DNA of 64,000 nucleotides from Agelas oroides (taxonomy: Eukaryota > Porifera > Demospongiae > Agelasida > Agelasidae). This document shows positions 10,772-22,689 of this stretch, piece after piece. The stretch's first letter is position 1. Each line of letters opens with the position of its first letter. The stretch is from the NCBI GenBank assembly GCA_949130485.1, contig OX422203.1:6080929-6144928 (forward strand). The letters are read 5' to 3'. The notes under the pieces are model-generated. The model searched no databases, was not told where the DNA came from, and saw only the letters and a list, made by a program, of their open reading frames with translations. Both the position numbers and the translations under genes were made by a program.

Positions 10772-10973
10772 AATGACAGCATGTTTGAGAGTTGTTATGT
10801 ATGGACTTCCGGCGGCTGCATGGCGATTTGATCGTGACTGTTCTCAGGGTTTCAGAAGTCTCGGAAGTGTTTACAGAACCCTTCCGGCCTCTCGGATCAA
10901 ATTGTGTACATGTAAGTACTACAAAACACACGGTTAAAGTAGCCGCTGTATTCCTACACCCGCAACCGAAAAT

Positions 10974-13498
10974 ATGGCTGATCGGGGTGAACAAGTGGAA
11001 GTGAGCACTGAACGAGAACCCGAAACTGCAGCTGTGGAACCTTCAAGTGTAATAGTACACCGCGATGGGCGCGCCGACCCGAATGCAACTCGGGATTATA
11101 TGAACATCCGCGGTCGTGGTCGCTATCGGGCCTACAGAACTCCTGAAGAGTTAGTGGATTTTCCAAGGGACGATGATGGAATTATTCGCTTTGAAGACAT
11201 GCAGATTAATAACCCAAGGGCTGTGCCTACTAGACTGGCGGGGATAAGCCACGTGTGCCAACACTGCCGATTCCACCGCTATGGCGGGCTTTCGGCAAGG
11301 CACGGTTCAGTGTGGAATCAGGTGCACGCAGCGCTGGAAGATGAACGCCGAGAAGATATTTTAGAAAAGGTATCCACTGTCCTTCTGTGTGACATTGTAC
11401 ATACGTATTATACGAGGTGAACACTGCGAGACTCTTCCTCGGTGATTTTAACAGTGCGATCGAGATAGTATTCAGGTATCAACTTTTAGATGCTTTTCTA
11501 AACGATCAATCCGCCTCGGCGTATGTAGCTTCGATTGTCCAATTTGAAATTATTTAGTTATGTGCATGGTTCCCTATTTGCGTAAAGACTTATATGCATG
11601 GCAAGCTAGATTGTGTGTTCACAGACGTCATACAGAGGTCAGAGGTCAGCAAGAGCCTCCAGTTGCAGTGAAATATGTGTCACTCATGGGAATGGTTTTA
11701 CGTTACCATTCCTGTGAGTCACTCATGGGAACGATTTTCACCATGGGCTACCCATGGGATAGAAACTAGTCATGATCTCATTGTACGTAAAATTATCTGT
11801 CTTTTCCTCAAATGAGATTCATAGCCAATTCTGTGCCGAATGCCCTTTGAGGAAAAGGACGTGATTCTTCCCTATAAAGATGTCTTGCCTATATTTTTAA
11901 CAGGAATATCCATTTTAAGGCAAAAGACGTAGTTCTTTTCCTATATAAGGCTGGACATTTTACATTCTATCCCATGAGTAGCCCAGGGTACAAAAGACAT
12001 AATTTCCATGTGTCACTCATGGGAATAGTAATGTAAAACCATTCCCATGAGTGACATAATTAGGGTATTTTTTCCTTGAATTACGTCTTTTACACTACAA
12101 CCAGCAGTTTAGTGAAGAAGACATTGTACGTGAACCATGGACTAGCGAATATGCACTCAGATTGGATGTCCATTGTGGTCTGAAAACTAGCTTACTGTGA
12201 ATCTTTTATCTAGATTCTTGGGATACAATTATGTGAATCCTTTATGCACCTATCAGTGTTATGCTATGCTACCTCCCAACGGGGGTGCATAGCTGCAACC
12301 AAACTCATTTGGACAGCGGTGATTCTCAATGGCAGCGAAGCTAGTGGACCAATTACAAGCAGAAGGGCACTTAAAATGTATAGCTGGGCTGTGTATAAAA
12401 TCTTTTGGAACCCCCTCGAACCCCCCCCCCCCCCTCTGCCTACGGGCAGACTAGCTGTTATATTCTGTCTGTTCTTACAGGTTGTGGAAAAGAGCCGACT
12501 TGGTTTTAAGCGCACAGAAGCTTTTCTTGAAGCACATGTGGATTCTTTTGTCGAACAAATTGGCTGTGTACACAAAGCACTGCTGTGGGTGTTGAGACAA
12601 CCAGAATATGAGGAATTCTGTGTATGTTGCAGTTGTATAACTCAGCAACATGCATGTATCTAGCACATGCATGCAGACTCTCTCCATACATTTAATCTCT
12701 TGTCAACATAATTATTTGAGAACTATACCTTCAAAGTGGATTATGCTAGCTATAGCAGATACATGGTGCACCAGGCCTGCCTGAGATTGGGGATAGGCCT
12801 GTGAACAAGACTATAACTGGTGCACTTGATAAGGAACACAGTGATTACCGTAATGTTAAAGGGCAAAAAAGTAGTTCCATTTTAAGATATTGATGCAGTG
12901 AAAAAACAATTGCAATTTTAACTGGTTCACTGTGTTTCAGGCCATGTCCGTTACTTTCTTATAGTGTTTGAGTCATTGGTCAGTTCACTATGGTCCTAAT
13001 TGTTGTATATACACAGACCGAGCAATTTGTGATCAGACTGCTTCAACGTGGGGCCATTGTGACCACTGCTGATCCTGATGGCAACACTCCACTGCACCTG
13101 GCAGCTTTGAGAGGGTTTGTGGAGGTTGGGAGAAGTCTGTTGGACCATGATGCAAAGACTATGGCCAAGAACAATGGGAAGCAAATCCCACTCCAGTTGG
13201 CCATCATGAACAGTCGCAGTGACTTTGCTGTACTGATGATAAAGAGCATGGAACCATCAAGGTCAGGAGATCTTCATGTAGCCTTGAAGGAAATGCTATA
13301 GATTGATGACAATCACAATGCTATATGCTGCAGGGTTCGTCACCTGTTCATGGGAAGTCTGGACTTGCCTTGCACTATCAGCTTGCATATCCTTCTGGTA
13401 AAACCAGGCATGAAGGTTGGTTAATCAACAAGTACCAATTAGCAGTGATTTACGCTACGTTAAACTCTGGGATTCAATGCAAGCATACATTGCTACAC

Positions 13499-13530
<32 letters not shown>

Positions 13531-15549
13531 TGTATGTATGTATGTATGTATGTACGTATGTATGTATGTATATATGCAATACTACACGTATTCGTCGCTA
13601 CACTATATGTATATATGTATACAGGACACAGTTCTGGCAGTTCTGGACACAATGCTGGAGCCCATCCCTGGGAAACAAAACACCTATGTAGTGTACTACT
13701 CCCTTCTGGATGGAGATGAGTGTGGACGTACCCCAGTTGATCCACAGTTTGACTCTACTACAAAGTCCTGTCTGCAGAAAATTGCTAAAAGCGATGACAG
13801 AGTGAGAACATAGCAGTTTCATGAATCACATGTGCTGTCTATACTATATTGATCAACTATTTTTGCAGCATGGGATTGCATACCTGATTGCTGAATGCTA
13901 TATATAGCATGAGGCAAATAATTGTCTGGTAGCTAGCTTATGAATCACATGTGCTGTCTATACTATGTTGATCAACTCTATAGGATCTTTTCGCAGCATG
14001 GAATTGCATACCTAGCTAATTGCTGAATGCTATAGCACAAGGCAAATAATCATGCAGCTGAAAGCATCTAGTTTCTGTTGGGTATACTATATTTAATTAT
14101 GTGCTTATGTTTGGATACGTACACTGCAGAATGTGGGTACAAGTACTTTAAAATGGGAGGACAACAAGCCATTTCCACATGCACTGTACGAGGAGTGTAC
14201 ATGTACTTGGCTTTTAGGAGTAGCAAGTATTTAATGTAGCTTGGATGCCTGTCTTTCTTTTGGTGAGTATTACACCCCTTCTTCTAAGTTAGAAATCTGG
14301 CTGGATTTGTGGTTCACGTTTATGGATACTGGTCTGTGAACTGACTTCATGGCTCCATAGCTCTCTCTGCCCGGCAAGTCTAAATGAAGTCAGCATAGGG
14401 ACCAGTATCCAGAAACACAAACCAAGATCCTTGACAGATTTCTCACTCAAAATGAGTGTAATGATCAGTAAATTTCATCTTCAACTTTCTGGATACTGTT
14501 GCAGGAGGTTGTCTATCATGATGTTGTTCGACTTCTGTTACGAAGAAAGTGGAAACACTTTGCCAGATGGGCATTTTTGTAAGATTCCTCTGTAATCTGC
14601 ATTAGTATGCCCAGAGCAATATGGCTACCAGTTTGTTGTCTCTAGCTATGGCAATAGCTATGGTCATATTATTATTCTTGTTTATCACAGTGAACAAGTT
14701 TACTGACCAACCCCTTGATATGTTGTTCCAACCAAACACTACTTTTACAGAGGGCATTTTTGTGCAGTAGCTATATACACAAATTCCGGCCAGTGTTAAT
14801 GCACATGCTTCTGTCCTTCAATTAATGGTGCACATAAATTACTTTCTTATAGATGTCAGTTTTGCTACTTTCTTGCTGTTATGGCTACTCTGACAGTTGC
14901 ATTGGTACTTGCTGCAAGGAAGCAGGACCCACGCCTATACAATGAGCCAGTGGACATCTTCAGAGGCATCTGTGAGGGTTTGGCTGCATTGCTGATAGGA
15001 TACTATGGGATCTCTGAACTCAATCAGTTGAGAATGTGAGTTTTCTTTATTCCCGGAGGAAACATTTGTGATGTGGCTTGATAGATATAGTGATGTCAGA
15101 GGGCAGGATGTTCCATTACGCAGAATGTCTCCCCAGACATCCTGCCCTTGGTCAAGATGTCTGCCGGGACATTGTGACGTAGTATGCAATGTCCCCCCTA
15201 GTGCAGAATGTCTCCCCACACTTGTCATGTGTTGAACATTCTGGACAAAGTGTACAAAGTTATGAAGGAGGGACTGAAGGAACAAAGTTTAAAGTGAGCC
15301 CTATGAAAGATGATGTATAAATGTTTGGCATGACGATTGGCATCCCTCTATCAACACACATACCTAGCCAAAATTCCTTTTGCCAAAAGGCCAGCAACCA
15401 CTACAAAGCAGAGAACAGCATCAACATCCAATTCAATATACCTGAACTGACACTGAATGTACAAAGGCTATATTCCATACCTCCTTCCCACATGTCTCGC
15501 CTTCTGTAGCATATTTTGAACTAGGAGGGCAGAACATCCTTGGGGGTAT

Positions 15550-15585
<36 letters not shown>

Positions 15586-18568
15586 GAATTGGAAGGGGAA
15601 TAACCTTCATGCAGTACTACACTGGTATATATTTCACAACAGGAAATTCTGATATTCATTCTTTAGTCATAGGCTCCTGTACTTCATTGACCCCTACAAC
15701 TTAGTGGACGACGCTGCTGTCATCTTCACTTTCCTCATCATTCCATTTCGAGTGGCTGGTTTGGATATTCAGTGGATCTTTGCTGCCCTTGGCTACCTCT
15801 GCAATGGCATGAGGGCATTTAAGTATGCTGCTGTGTTTAGGTGAGTAAATGATTCATTAAAAGGAAACATACACCGTTTTTGTCCAATTCTCACTCCATT
15901 GTAATGTGCCTCTATGCAATGTGTACTGTCACCTAGTTATTAGAAAACAACTTTAATAGCCTGTTAATCATTTCTTTTCTGTTATAGTTAAATGTGTTTT
16001 GTGGTTATGGTTTAAATTACTTGAACATATAAAAATTCTGTGTGCTTTCAGTTCAGCATCAATCCATCGTTCATATTCTATATTGAACTCTTTCCATCAG
16101 ATCCACTGGAGCATATGTACAGATCCTCTACCGGGTCATGCTGCATGACATGATTCGTTTTGGGACAATATTTTTGGTGTTTTTGGTGTCCTTCTCGGGT
16201 GCTTTGTATTTTGCTCTTCGTGGTGAGGTGAGATCCATTCCCATGTCGTCTTCTGAAAATACCTCATTTGGTAATGAAAGCAACACAAGTACCTCAGAAA
16301 CTGGAAGCTTTGCTACAAGTTTGGACCTTTTCCCTTTTGAAACACAGTAAGTTAACAATAATGAATGTGTTTAACAATTTACTATGGTACTTCTGAGCAA
16401 GGGAGTAGTACAATCATTTGTATTGTTAACAAGTTAGGGTGTCATTAGCATATTTGTAAAGTATAGCAATGTCCTCATATTTTACTTTTGACCTGTAGAG
16501 AATTCTACCATGTCCTCTTCACTGGAGTAAGGGTAATGGTTGAGGGAGGAAGTATTGTGGGCCAGTACTTTGGACCCCGAGGCTTCAGGTATAACCATGC
16601 ATGATTTGTCATCTTTGTATTGACACTGCACTGATGAGTCCAAAACAAGCCGCCCATGCCATTTCTCTCCACTACCAGGTGGCTTGGTGTGATCATTTAC
16701 CTGACATTTCTCTTCATGGTGATTGTGGTGCTGCTGAACCTGCTCATTGCTCAGATGAGCGACACCTATGCCAACGTGCAGCTGGATGCCCAGAGGTCTC
16801 TGGCCATCAACAGAGCCTGGATTGTGGCCAGAGTGGAACATAACACTCTCCTACGTATAGTAAGCATGTAGAGTTTAATAATAACAGTAACGTGCATATT
16901 CTTCGCAAATATGCTACACATAGAACCCATAGTTGTAATTCTAACTATAGAAGTGATGTTGGCAAATATGCTCCTGTTACCCTGTATGTAGCACTTTAGA
17001 AATGCCTATGATGTTTTCTATTTTCCTGTTACTCAGGACTTCAGAAGGCGATATTATGTGGGTTCAGAAGTTATAGAGAATCCTCAAGGTAGTCACACAC
17101 TAAACAATCCTCAAGGTATAGCTAACTATGCATTACATCCAGTCACACACTAAACATTTGACGTCACAAAACTGCATGTTTAAAGTGTATGGAACTCTAT
17201 AGCAAACAAGAACTACATAACTATCTATAGGTGATGTCAAAGTGACTATTATTGTTAGCCTGCATGCACTCCTACCACAGAGCTTCTTGAAAGGTGGGAG
17301 GTGCCTCCAGTAAATGAAGCTAACAAGAAACTGGAAAGACTAGCGAGGGAGATGAAGAAGCAAAATGATGCCTTGGATGACCTAAGGTAAAATCAGGTAG
17401 CAGGGAAGTTTAGTGACACTATAGAATGGGTTATAAGGAACAAAATGTTAAAAAAATTTGATATCTTGACTAGATGTTCCAGCTATCAGGTGATATAGCT
17501 ATAAACACTGATGGAAATTGTGTTTAGAGTCCTGCAACCTCAGGATGACTAAACTCACCAGAGTACAAACCTCACACTGTGGCTGTGTGTGATGTATAGG
17601 TGGCGGAACCGGCGGGGGGGGAACTTTAGGCCCCCCTTAAATGGCCAAGAGGGGGGCTTACCCATGCAAGTATAAACTGTGTATATTTTAATACAAGCCA
17701 GTAGCGGCTAGTTGTTGAGATCTTACTGTTTGACTCAGTGAAGTCTCAAGTATTGGCACCGACTTGCATTTCGTGCCCTTTTCCGCATTTCATGATGGTA
17801 ATAATAAGGATGGAGAAAGGGTTATTTTTGCAGTGAGAAATGGGTTAGTACTGTTTATTGGCAGCAAGTCAAGCAATGAGGAGCAAACTGGGAAGACCGA
17901 TGATATATTTTTACTTCTCCAAAGCATCAGCAGATGACTGAACATTTCTGTTGTATTAAAGTTCTAGGTTCATTATGTGCCAAGATGCCTCCAGATTCAA
18001 CCTTAGAGCATGCAAATGTTGAAAATTTTCTGGGGGAGCATGCCCTCCAGACCCCCCTAGAACGAGCGTGTTTCGCACAGCACACTCACCGCCCCTCCCC
18101 CCAGTGAAAGTATCTTCCGTCGCCTATGTTGTCATCCGTGTTGGGTATGTTCTTGGACATCAGATGCTTAATTGCCCTGCATCTGCATACACCATGGGGT
18201 TAATTAAGCAATCAATATCGTCCATCAGATCTGTCCATCTGTCGGCCCAGCAAAATAGTTTGAAATCAGAACATTAATTTTAATGGGTTAAACAACTGCA
18301 CAATCATACATGCTGCTCGGCTGCACAACAGTGATTCTATACTTTCATCTTTGTCATTCCAGTCCACCAATTCTTATCAATGCTGAGAGTACCTTCATAC
18401 TGTCAAAGTTCTCACCAGTTTAATGAACCGTGAATTAAAGTACGTAGCCACTCAGAGGTAGTGCATCTACTATCATGTATGTCTATATTTTACAGGAGTT
18501 CACTAGCTGAACAGAAGTTACTTCTACAGAAGCTGGTGCAGGCAAAAGAATCTGCAGCCACAGAGTGA
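10974..18568 (+). CDS. TRP-like ankyrin cation channel, copy 1
   Basis: A predicted 739-aa plasma-membrane cation channel of the TRP superfamily. Exons: 10974-11369, 12481-12621, 13017-13261, 13334-13415, 13625-13801, 14505-14578, 14853-15035, 15667-15840, 16101-16346, 16499-16588, 16679-16859, 17037-17088, 17281-17386, 18496-18568. Phase is kept at every junction. Residues 1-132 are an Arg/Glu-rich N terminus. Ankyrin-like repeats lie near 195-260 (DGNTPLHLAALRGFVEVGRS). Six membrane segments run from about 371 to 627. The S5-pore linker (about 530-570) is rich in Ser/Thr/Asn with possible N-glycosylation sites (NTS, NES). The pore region reads LFTGVRVMVEGGSIV. S6 leads into LLNLLIAQMSDTYANV, typical of TRP channels. 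The C terminus (about 690-739) is a probable coiled coil. The layout is most like TRPV, but the subfamily is not certain. The start is supported by the aligned start in copy 2. Confidence 0.85.
11673..12060. mobile_element. palindromic MITE in TRP copy 1 intron 1
   Basis: The left arm (11673-11766) contains tgtcactcatgggaatggtt ttacgttaccattcc, a second actcatgggaa and gggctacccatgggatagaa. The right arm (11966-12060) carries the complements ttctatcccatgagtagccc and aaccattcccatgagtgaca. Absent from intron 1 of copy 2. Confidence 0.75.
12420..12434. repeat. poly-C tract near the intron 1 acceptor of TRP copy 1
   Basis: About 14 consecutive C residues, roughly 45 bp upstream of the exon that starts at 12481. 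The same position in copy 2 lacks it. Confidence 0.85.
13500..13573. repeat. TATG microsatellite in a TRP copy 1 intron
   Basis: About 18 units of tatg in the intron between the exons ending at 13415 and starting at 13625. Copy 2 has no such tract at the matching place (30594-30717). Confidence 0.9.
14291..14443. mobile_element. palindromic insertion in a TRP copy 1 intron
   Basis: Inverted arms: gaaatctggctggatttgtg ... tggatactggtctgtgaactgacttca, and the complement tgaagtcagcatagggaccagtatcca ... cagatttc. The matching intron of copy 2 goes straight from gaaatctggcc to a single ctggatactg, so this is a copy-specific gain or a copy 2 loss. Confidence 0.65.
15551..15584. repeat. poly-G run of 34 bases
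   Basis: Thirty-four uninterrupted G residues on + in the intron before the S3-S4 exon of TRP copy 1. Copy 2 has only ggggg at the aligned site (near 32839). Strong G-quadruplex potential in the transcript. Confidence 0.9.
17597..18127. mobile_element. inserted element in the last TRP copy 1 intron
   Basis: Ends taggtggcggaaccgg and, as reverse complement, taggcgacggaagata are weak inverted repeats. Copy 2 lacks the whole block: flanks cacactgtggctgt and gtgttgggtatgttcttgg are nearly adjacent there (34719-34770). That makes this a roughly 530-bp insertion after the duplication, or a clean loss in copy 2. It contains G8 and C6 runs. Confidence 0.65.
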
Positions 18569-19649
18569 CACATATTCCATGAATTGTTTGTACAGACTCA
18601 CTGCACAATCATGCATGCTCGGCTGCACAACAGTGATTCAATAATTACTATACTTTCATGTTTGTCATTCCAGTCCACCAATTCTTATCAATGCACAACA
18701 GTGATTCAATATACTGTAGTTTCAAAGTTTGTCATTCCAGTCCACAAATCTTTATTATGGTGAGGGCATCAAGGCATGAAGGCATTCTTACAATCACTAT
18801 AGTATTTCAATGTTTTCCCAACGATACTTATTACTCTAATAGAACGGTAGGAAATTAAATAATGTCAAATCTGGCTTTGCTAGATTAGATTCACTCAATT
18901 TCTTCCGCTAGATTAGATCACCCATTGTTGTAATGGAAGCACATTTTCCAAGAAAAGCACTAGCCAAGTGGAGGCCCATTCGCCCCAGAGGTGTTGCTTA
19001 TAGTATCGTAATTATTCTAATACTATGTATGATCCAATCTCCAGGAATTTATCATGAATCCAATTTTACGTAAGCTGGAATCTTTTTTTTTTTCAAAAGT
19101 TTCCACATATCATTATTCTTATGCAATGTAAGATCTAATTTTACGTCAATTGCAGGAATTTATGATGAATCCAATCTAACGTAAGGTCAATTATTTTTTA
19201 CGCTTACGTAGTAATTAGTTTTTCCCAGAAGTGTTTAAGCTCGGGGAACTTTGACCGTCTGAGCATCCCTCTGTCTGCCAGCGACTATTGCTCGTACTTG
19301 ACAACATGTCTGGGTACACTACAAGGCGGGCTGCCAGTGGCTTCACAAGTGATAAGAACGTTTCCTGGTGCAGTAACAGCCTCTCTCTAATCATGATTTT
19401 GCTGTTTACTTTAGTTTTGCTAGGAACGCTTTGTGATACAAACTCTTCCAATAAATTAGATTCACTCGAAAATAATTAGTGCAGCAGCCTTCTGCATAGT
19501 CAGTGGATTAACAAAAATTCCAAGAATTGAATTTCTTCTGCTAGATTGGATCTACCATTATATTGATGGTAACTTTTAAAGTTGAAGTATCATTGATACA
19601 TGACTGGCTGCACATAGATTAGATACCCTACGTAAAGCCAGCTACTATA
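18569..19649. other. 3' flank of TRP copy 1 with repeats and a small ORF
   Basis: The first part matches the 3' flank of copy 2. A motif (caacagtgattcaat...gtcattccagtccacc) appears three times between 18300 and 18760, before and after the last exon. Diverged direct repeats of the form atttcttcYgctagattRgat occur near 18900 and 19530, and two aggaatttatSatgaatccaa blocks near 19045 and 19155. They bracket the small ORF at 19306-19479. Confidence 0.5.
19306..19479 (+). CDS. possible small single-pass membrane protein (57 aa)
   Basis: An intronless frame starts MSGYTTRRAASGFTSDKNVS, has a strongly hydrophobic segment (LSLIMILLFTLVLLGTL, about residues 29-45), and ends in a short polar tail, KLDSLENN. 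Charge distribution and one transmembrane helix would suit a real tail-anchored or small membrane protein. No homologue comes to mind, and the region is repetitive and absent from the paralogous flank. An upstream in-frame ATG exists at 19288. Confidence 0.25.
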   Translation: MSGYTTRRAASGFTSDKNVSWCSNSLSLIMILLFTLVLLGTLCDTNSSNKLDSLENN

Positions 19650-20118
19650 CATGGATAGTGTGCATGGGTACCACAGTGAAAAGGGATTCCGCATTTTGGC
19701 CACTTCTTCTAGCTGTTTTGACAGAGGTTGGTACCAACCTGCAAAACCAAGGGCAAACCTCTCTTTCCATTTACATGAGTGATAAGAGCAAGGCTGCTAG
19801 CACGCATACAACTTAAACATAGAAATGCCACCTAGAATGGTAACTGGTTCAGTGTGTGAGCAATGCCAAACCTTCGTGCTTGCCAAATAGCCTACGGATG
19901 AAAGTATACTAACAAGACTATTGAGTACCTAGCTATGAACAGACACACCAGAAGTGGTACATGTATATCCCTTATCTGAATGCTCACATGTAGTTGAGCC
20001 ATGCATGCAGAGAGAAGAAATGAACAAGAGAGAAAACAAGAGTTAACTCTCACTACTGTGGTGGTGTCTCTGCCACCAGCCACCTGGTCCTACGAGGATC
20101 ATGTACACACAATCCAGT
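19650..20118 (-). pseudogene. decayed copy of the selenoprotein O 3' end
   Basis: This stretch aligns along its length with 36688-37230, the 3' UTR and last codons of the selenoprotein O gene (shared blocks ccacttctagctgttttgac, ttacatgagtgataagagca, gcagagagaagaaa). On -, the terminal codons survive as ggattgtgt...acatgatcctcgtag. One base is lost relative to the intact gene, so the Cys-Val-Thr-Sec-Ser-Ser end is frameshifted. Similarity stops just beyond, so no more of the coding region was copied. The segment containing the candidate SECIS element of the intact gene is missing here. Confidence 0.75.
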
Positions 20119-20569
20119 GTATCACGATATGAAACCATTGTTTTGTATCCCTTCTTGTATCAATGCCTTTAGATCCTCTTTGCTTGATAGCATATTTACC
20201 TGGAATGCTTGGCCTTTAATATTGTATTACATTTTATATAAAGTGTACATATGTGGGGGAAATGGACTACCTTTTGTATGACCTTCTCACTATGATGAAA
20301 TAAATGTTCAGTACAACACACATTATGAATTTTTGCTTACTTGTTCGAGCAGGTCATACAGCAACCACCATTTCATTCACCCAACAGGCTATTCTGTATG
20401 TACACATGCAGCACCTGCTCCAAACTGGGATTTCTACATAATTATGCAGTTCATCCTAGTGTCCTAGCTACCCGGAATCTGTAGATTTTGTGGCTTGCTG
20501 TACTTTATAACATGTGGAAGCACAGTGATCTGGAACCCTATGCTCAAAAATAGCCATTGCTGAAAGATC

Positions 20570-20712
20570 AACCAATCCCCCTTTACCCTTCCCTCACCCC
20601 TCCTCCTCCCCTCCCTCTCCCCTCCTCCCTTCCCCCTCTCCTTCCCCCCTCCCCCTCCCCCTCCACCCTTCCCTTGCCCCTCTTCCCCCCCCCCCCTCCC
20701 CCTCCTCCCTCA
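20570..20712. repeat. C/T-rich low-complexity tract
   Basis: An almost pure pyrimidine run of ccctcctcccc type on +, purine on -. The proline/serine and glycine/glutamate ORFs across it are artefacts. Confidence 0.9.
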
Positions 20713-22504
20713 TATGAATTCTTGTTGCCAAGTGATGAACGAAATCACAAAACAATGAATCATGTTTTCTTGTGAAGTCAAATGTACCACACATTGTATT
20801 ATAGCTAGACCAACAGAGCTACTATGATCCATGAAGTTTGTTGGCATATGTCTTGATAAAATATGCCAGCAAAATAATAGGTACTCAAAAGCATAAGGGA
20901 AGTATGCTGGAATATTTACAAACATCCAGACATGTGAGAATACTAGGCATTTGTCTCACATTAATCTCTTACAGTTGCTGTGTACACATTTACTACCAGT
21001 TTGCCCTGGAAGTCACCTGATTACCAAACATGGTCTTGTTTCAGGTATATTTTCTCTTATACATTATAATGCCTAACAGCAACAATAGCTTATATTTCTC
21101 TTTCAATAATGCAACCATTAAACATTACATATGTAAGAAAGATACACAACTTTAAAAGGATAATTGAGAATAATAGGGCAACTTTCAAAACATAATAGGC
21201 ATAAGTCACGCGCAAAAAGAATAGAATAATGGGCTAATAAAAAAGCAAGGCCTATTGCACAATGACATACAGGAATTCTTGTCATCAAGATATGAAGGTT
21301 GTTTATATAGTTAGTATATACATGTTACAAGTTAATGCAACGTTTGCATCCTCTTTTCTGCTCTTGCATCCACCTGAACCTCTATGACAACCGAATACTG
21401 CTGTACACATATATGAATTATTCATCCTTGTCTGTATGGGCATGCATGGTCAGGGCTGTGAACGTTGTTTTGTACTGTATTTTATATGTACCTGACAAAA
21501 GTTAGGAGGTGCAAACTATAAACATAGCACCATAATGCATTCCCAGCCAAATCCCATGCTGCAATTTTATCAGAGTTCATCCCAACAAAACATGAATACT
21601 GGTTCATCCTTATCTACAGGCATGATCACGATTAATGAATGTGTTTATATGTATTGGTAACAGGAACTTGCCCAGTTCTGTTTTGTGTACAATTACACGA
21701 TAATTGTGAATATTATACTCTCAGTGTGTGAATATCCATGCATGGTAGTGCACACCCAGATTCTTAAAACTACAACCTGCTTCTCTGTAGTGCCATGTTT
21801 GTTCAATTGTCTAGTGGATTAGCCCACTTTGGTTCTGAGAACTAAAGTGGGCTAGTCAACACACTTGAAATTTGTGATGTATGTGTGTTAAAAGTTAAAA
21901 CAAGCAAACTGTTTTAGGTGAACAAAAATAAATCTTTTCAGATTCAGGAATTTGCTAAAAGCCTATGCCTGGATTGAATGTCATTGCATAATTGGAGTGA
22001 GAGTGATCGTCATTGTGTATTGGGTACTCCATCAATCCATCAAGCAATAGACTTGAAGAAACAAACATGAGAATGCAGATGAGAGTCTATGTATGCACAA
22101 ACTGACATGGGTATTGAGTATAATATTCACGATTGCAGCAAGTGGCGGAACACAGTGTTATCAGTACTAGTGCCTGCTCGGGCTAGCTCGATATCTCTAC
22201 TACACATTGCTTGAGTTCTAAATAGTTTTCTAAGTATTGCTCTGCTGCCTGAGTTTGCCAACTTGTGATCTCCTATCTGCATCTTACATGATTTGAGAAC
22301 TGAACTGTATATCACCACTGTCATGTGCAGTGTCAGGAGATGTTACTGGTAAAATGAATGCATTTATGATGTGCAGGGGGACAAACTTCCCAGTAAAGGT
22401 ATATACCACGGCTGGCAGCAATGCAGGTAGCTGTACATGTAATGATAGCACTGGTTGCTAAATAATCTCATAGCCAGATGCCACATAGAGAATGTATAGG
22501 ATTT

Positions 22505-22676
22505 CATTATTAAGCAGCTGCATAGCCAAAACCTTACATATATAAAACTCTATTAAAACAAAGTACTTGTAAAATTTATAGGTCTACCTTGTCATTAAGC
22601 AGCTGCATAAAAAAAAACTTACACATATAAAACTCTAGCATTTCATAGTACTTGTAAAATTTATAGGTCTACCGGA
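22505..22676. repeat. imperfect tandem duplication
   Basis: Two copies of about 85 bp, each beginning ttaagcagctgcata and ending gtacttgtaaaatttatagg tctacc. They lie in the 3' flank of the Cys-rich membrane protein gene and are probably within its 3' UTR. Confidence 0.85.
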
Positions 22677-22689
22677 CACTGTAAATTCT

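Larger units (their letters stand above)
20119..22689. other. intergenic, no gene seen
   Basis: About 2.6 kb with no supportable exon. It holds a pyrimidine-rich low-complexity tract (20570-20712), a short hairpin (21818-21858, tagcccactttggttc/ctaaagtgggcta) and the tandem duplication at 22505-22676. An aataaa at 20298-20303 could belong to a + strand transcript, but none is identified. Confidence 0.4.

Noticed and set aside
20557..20775. Proline/leucine-rich ORF
   Set aside because: It is a pyrimidine-rich low-complexity tract without start or splice support.
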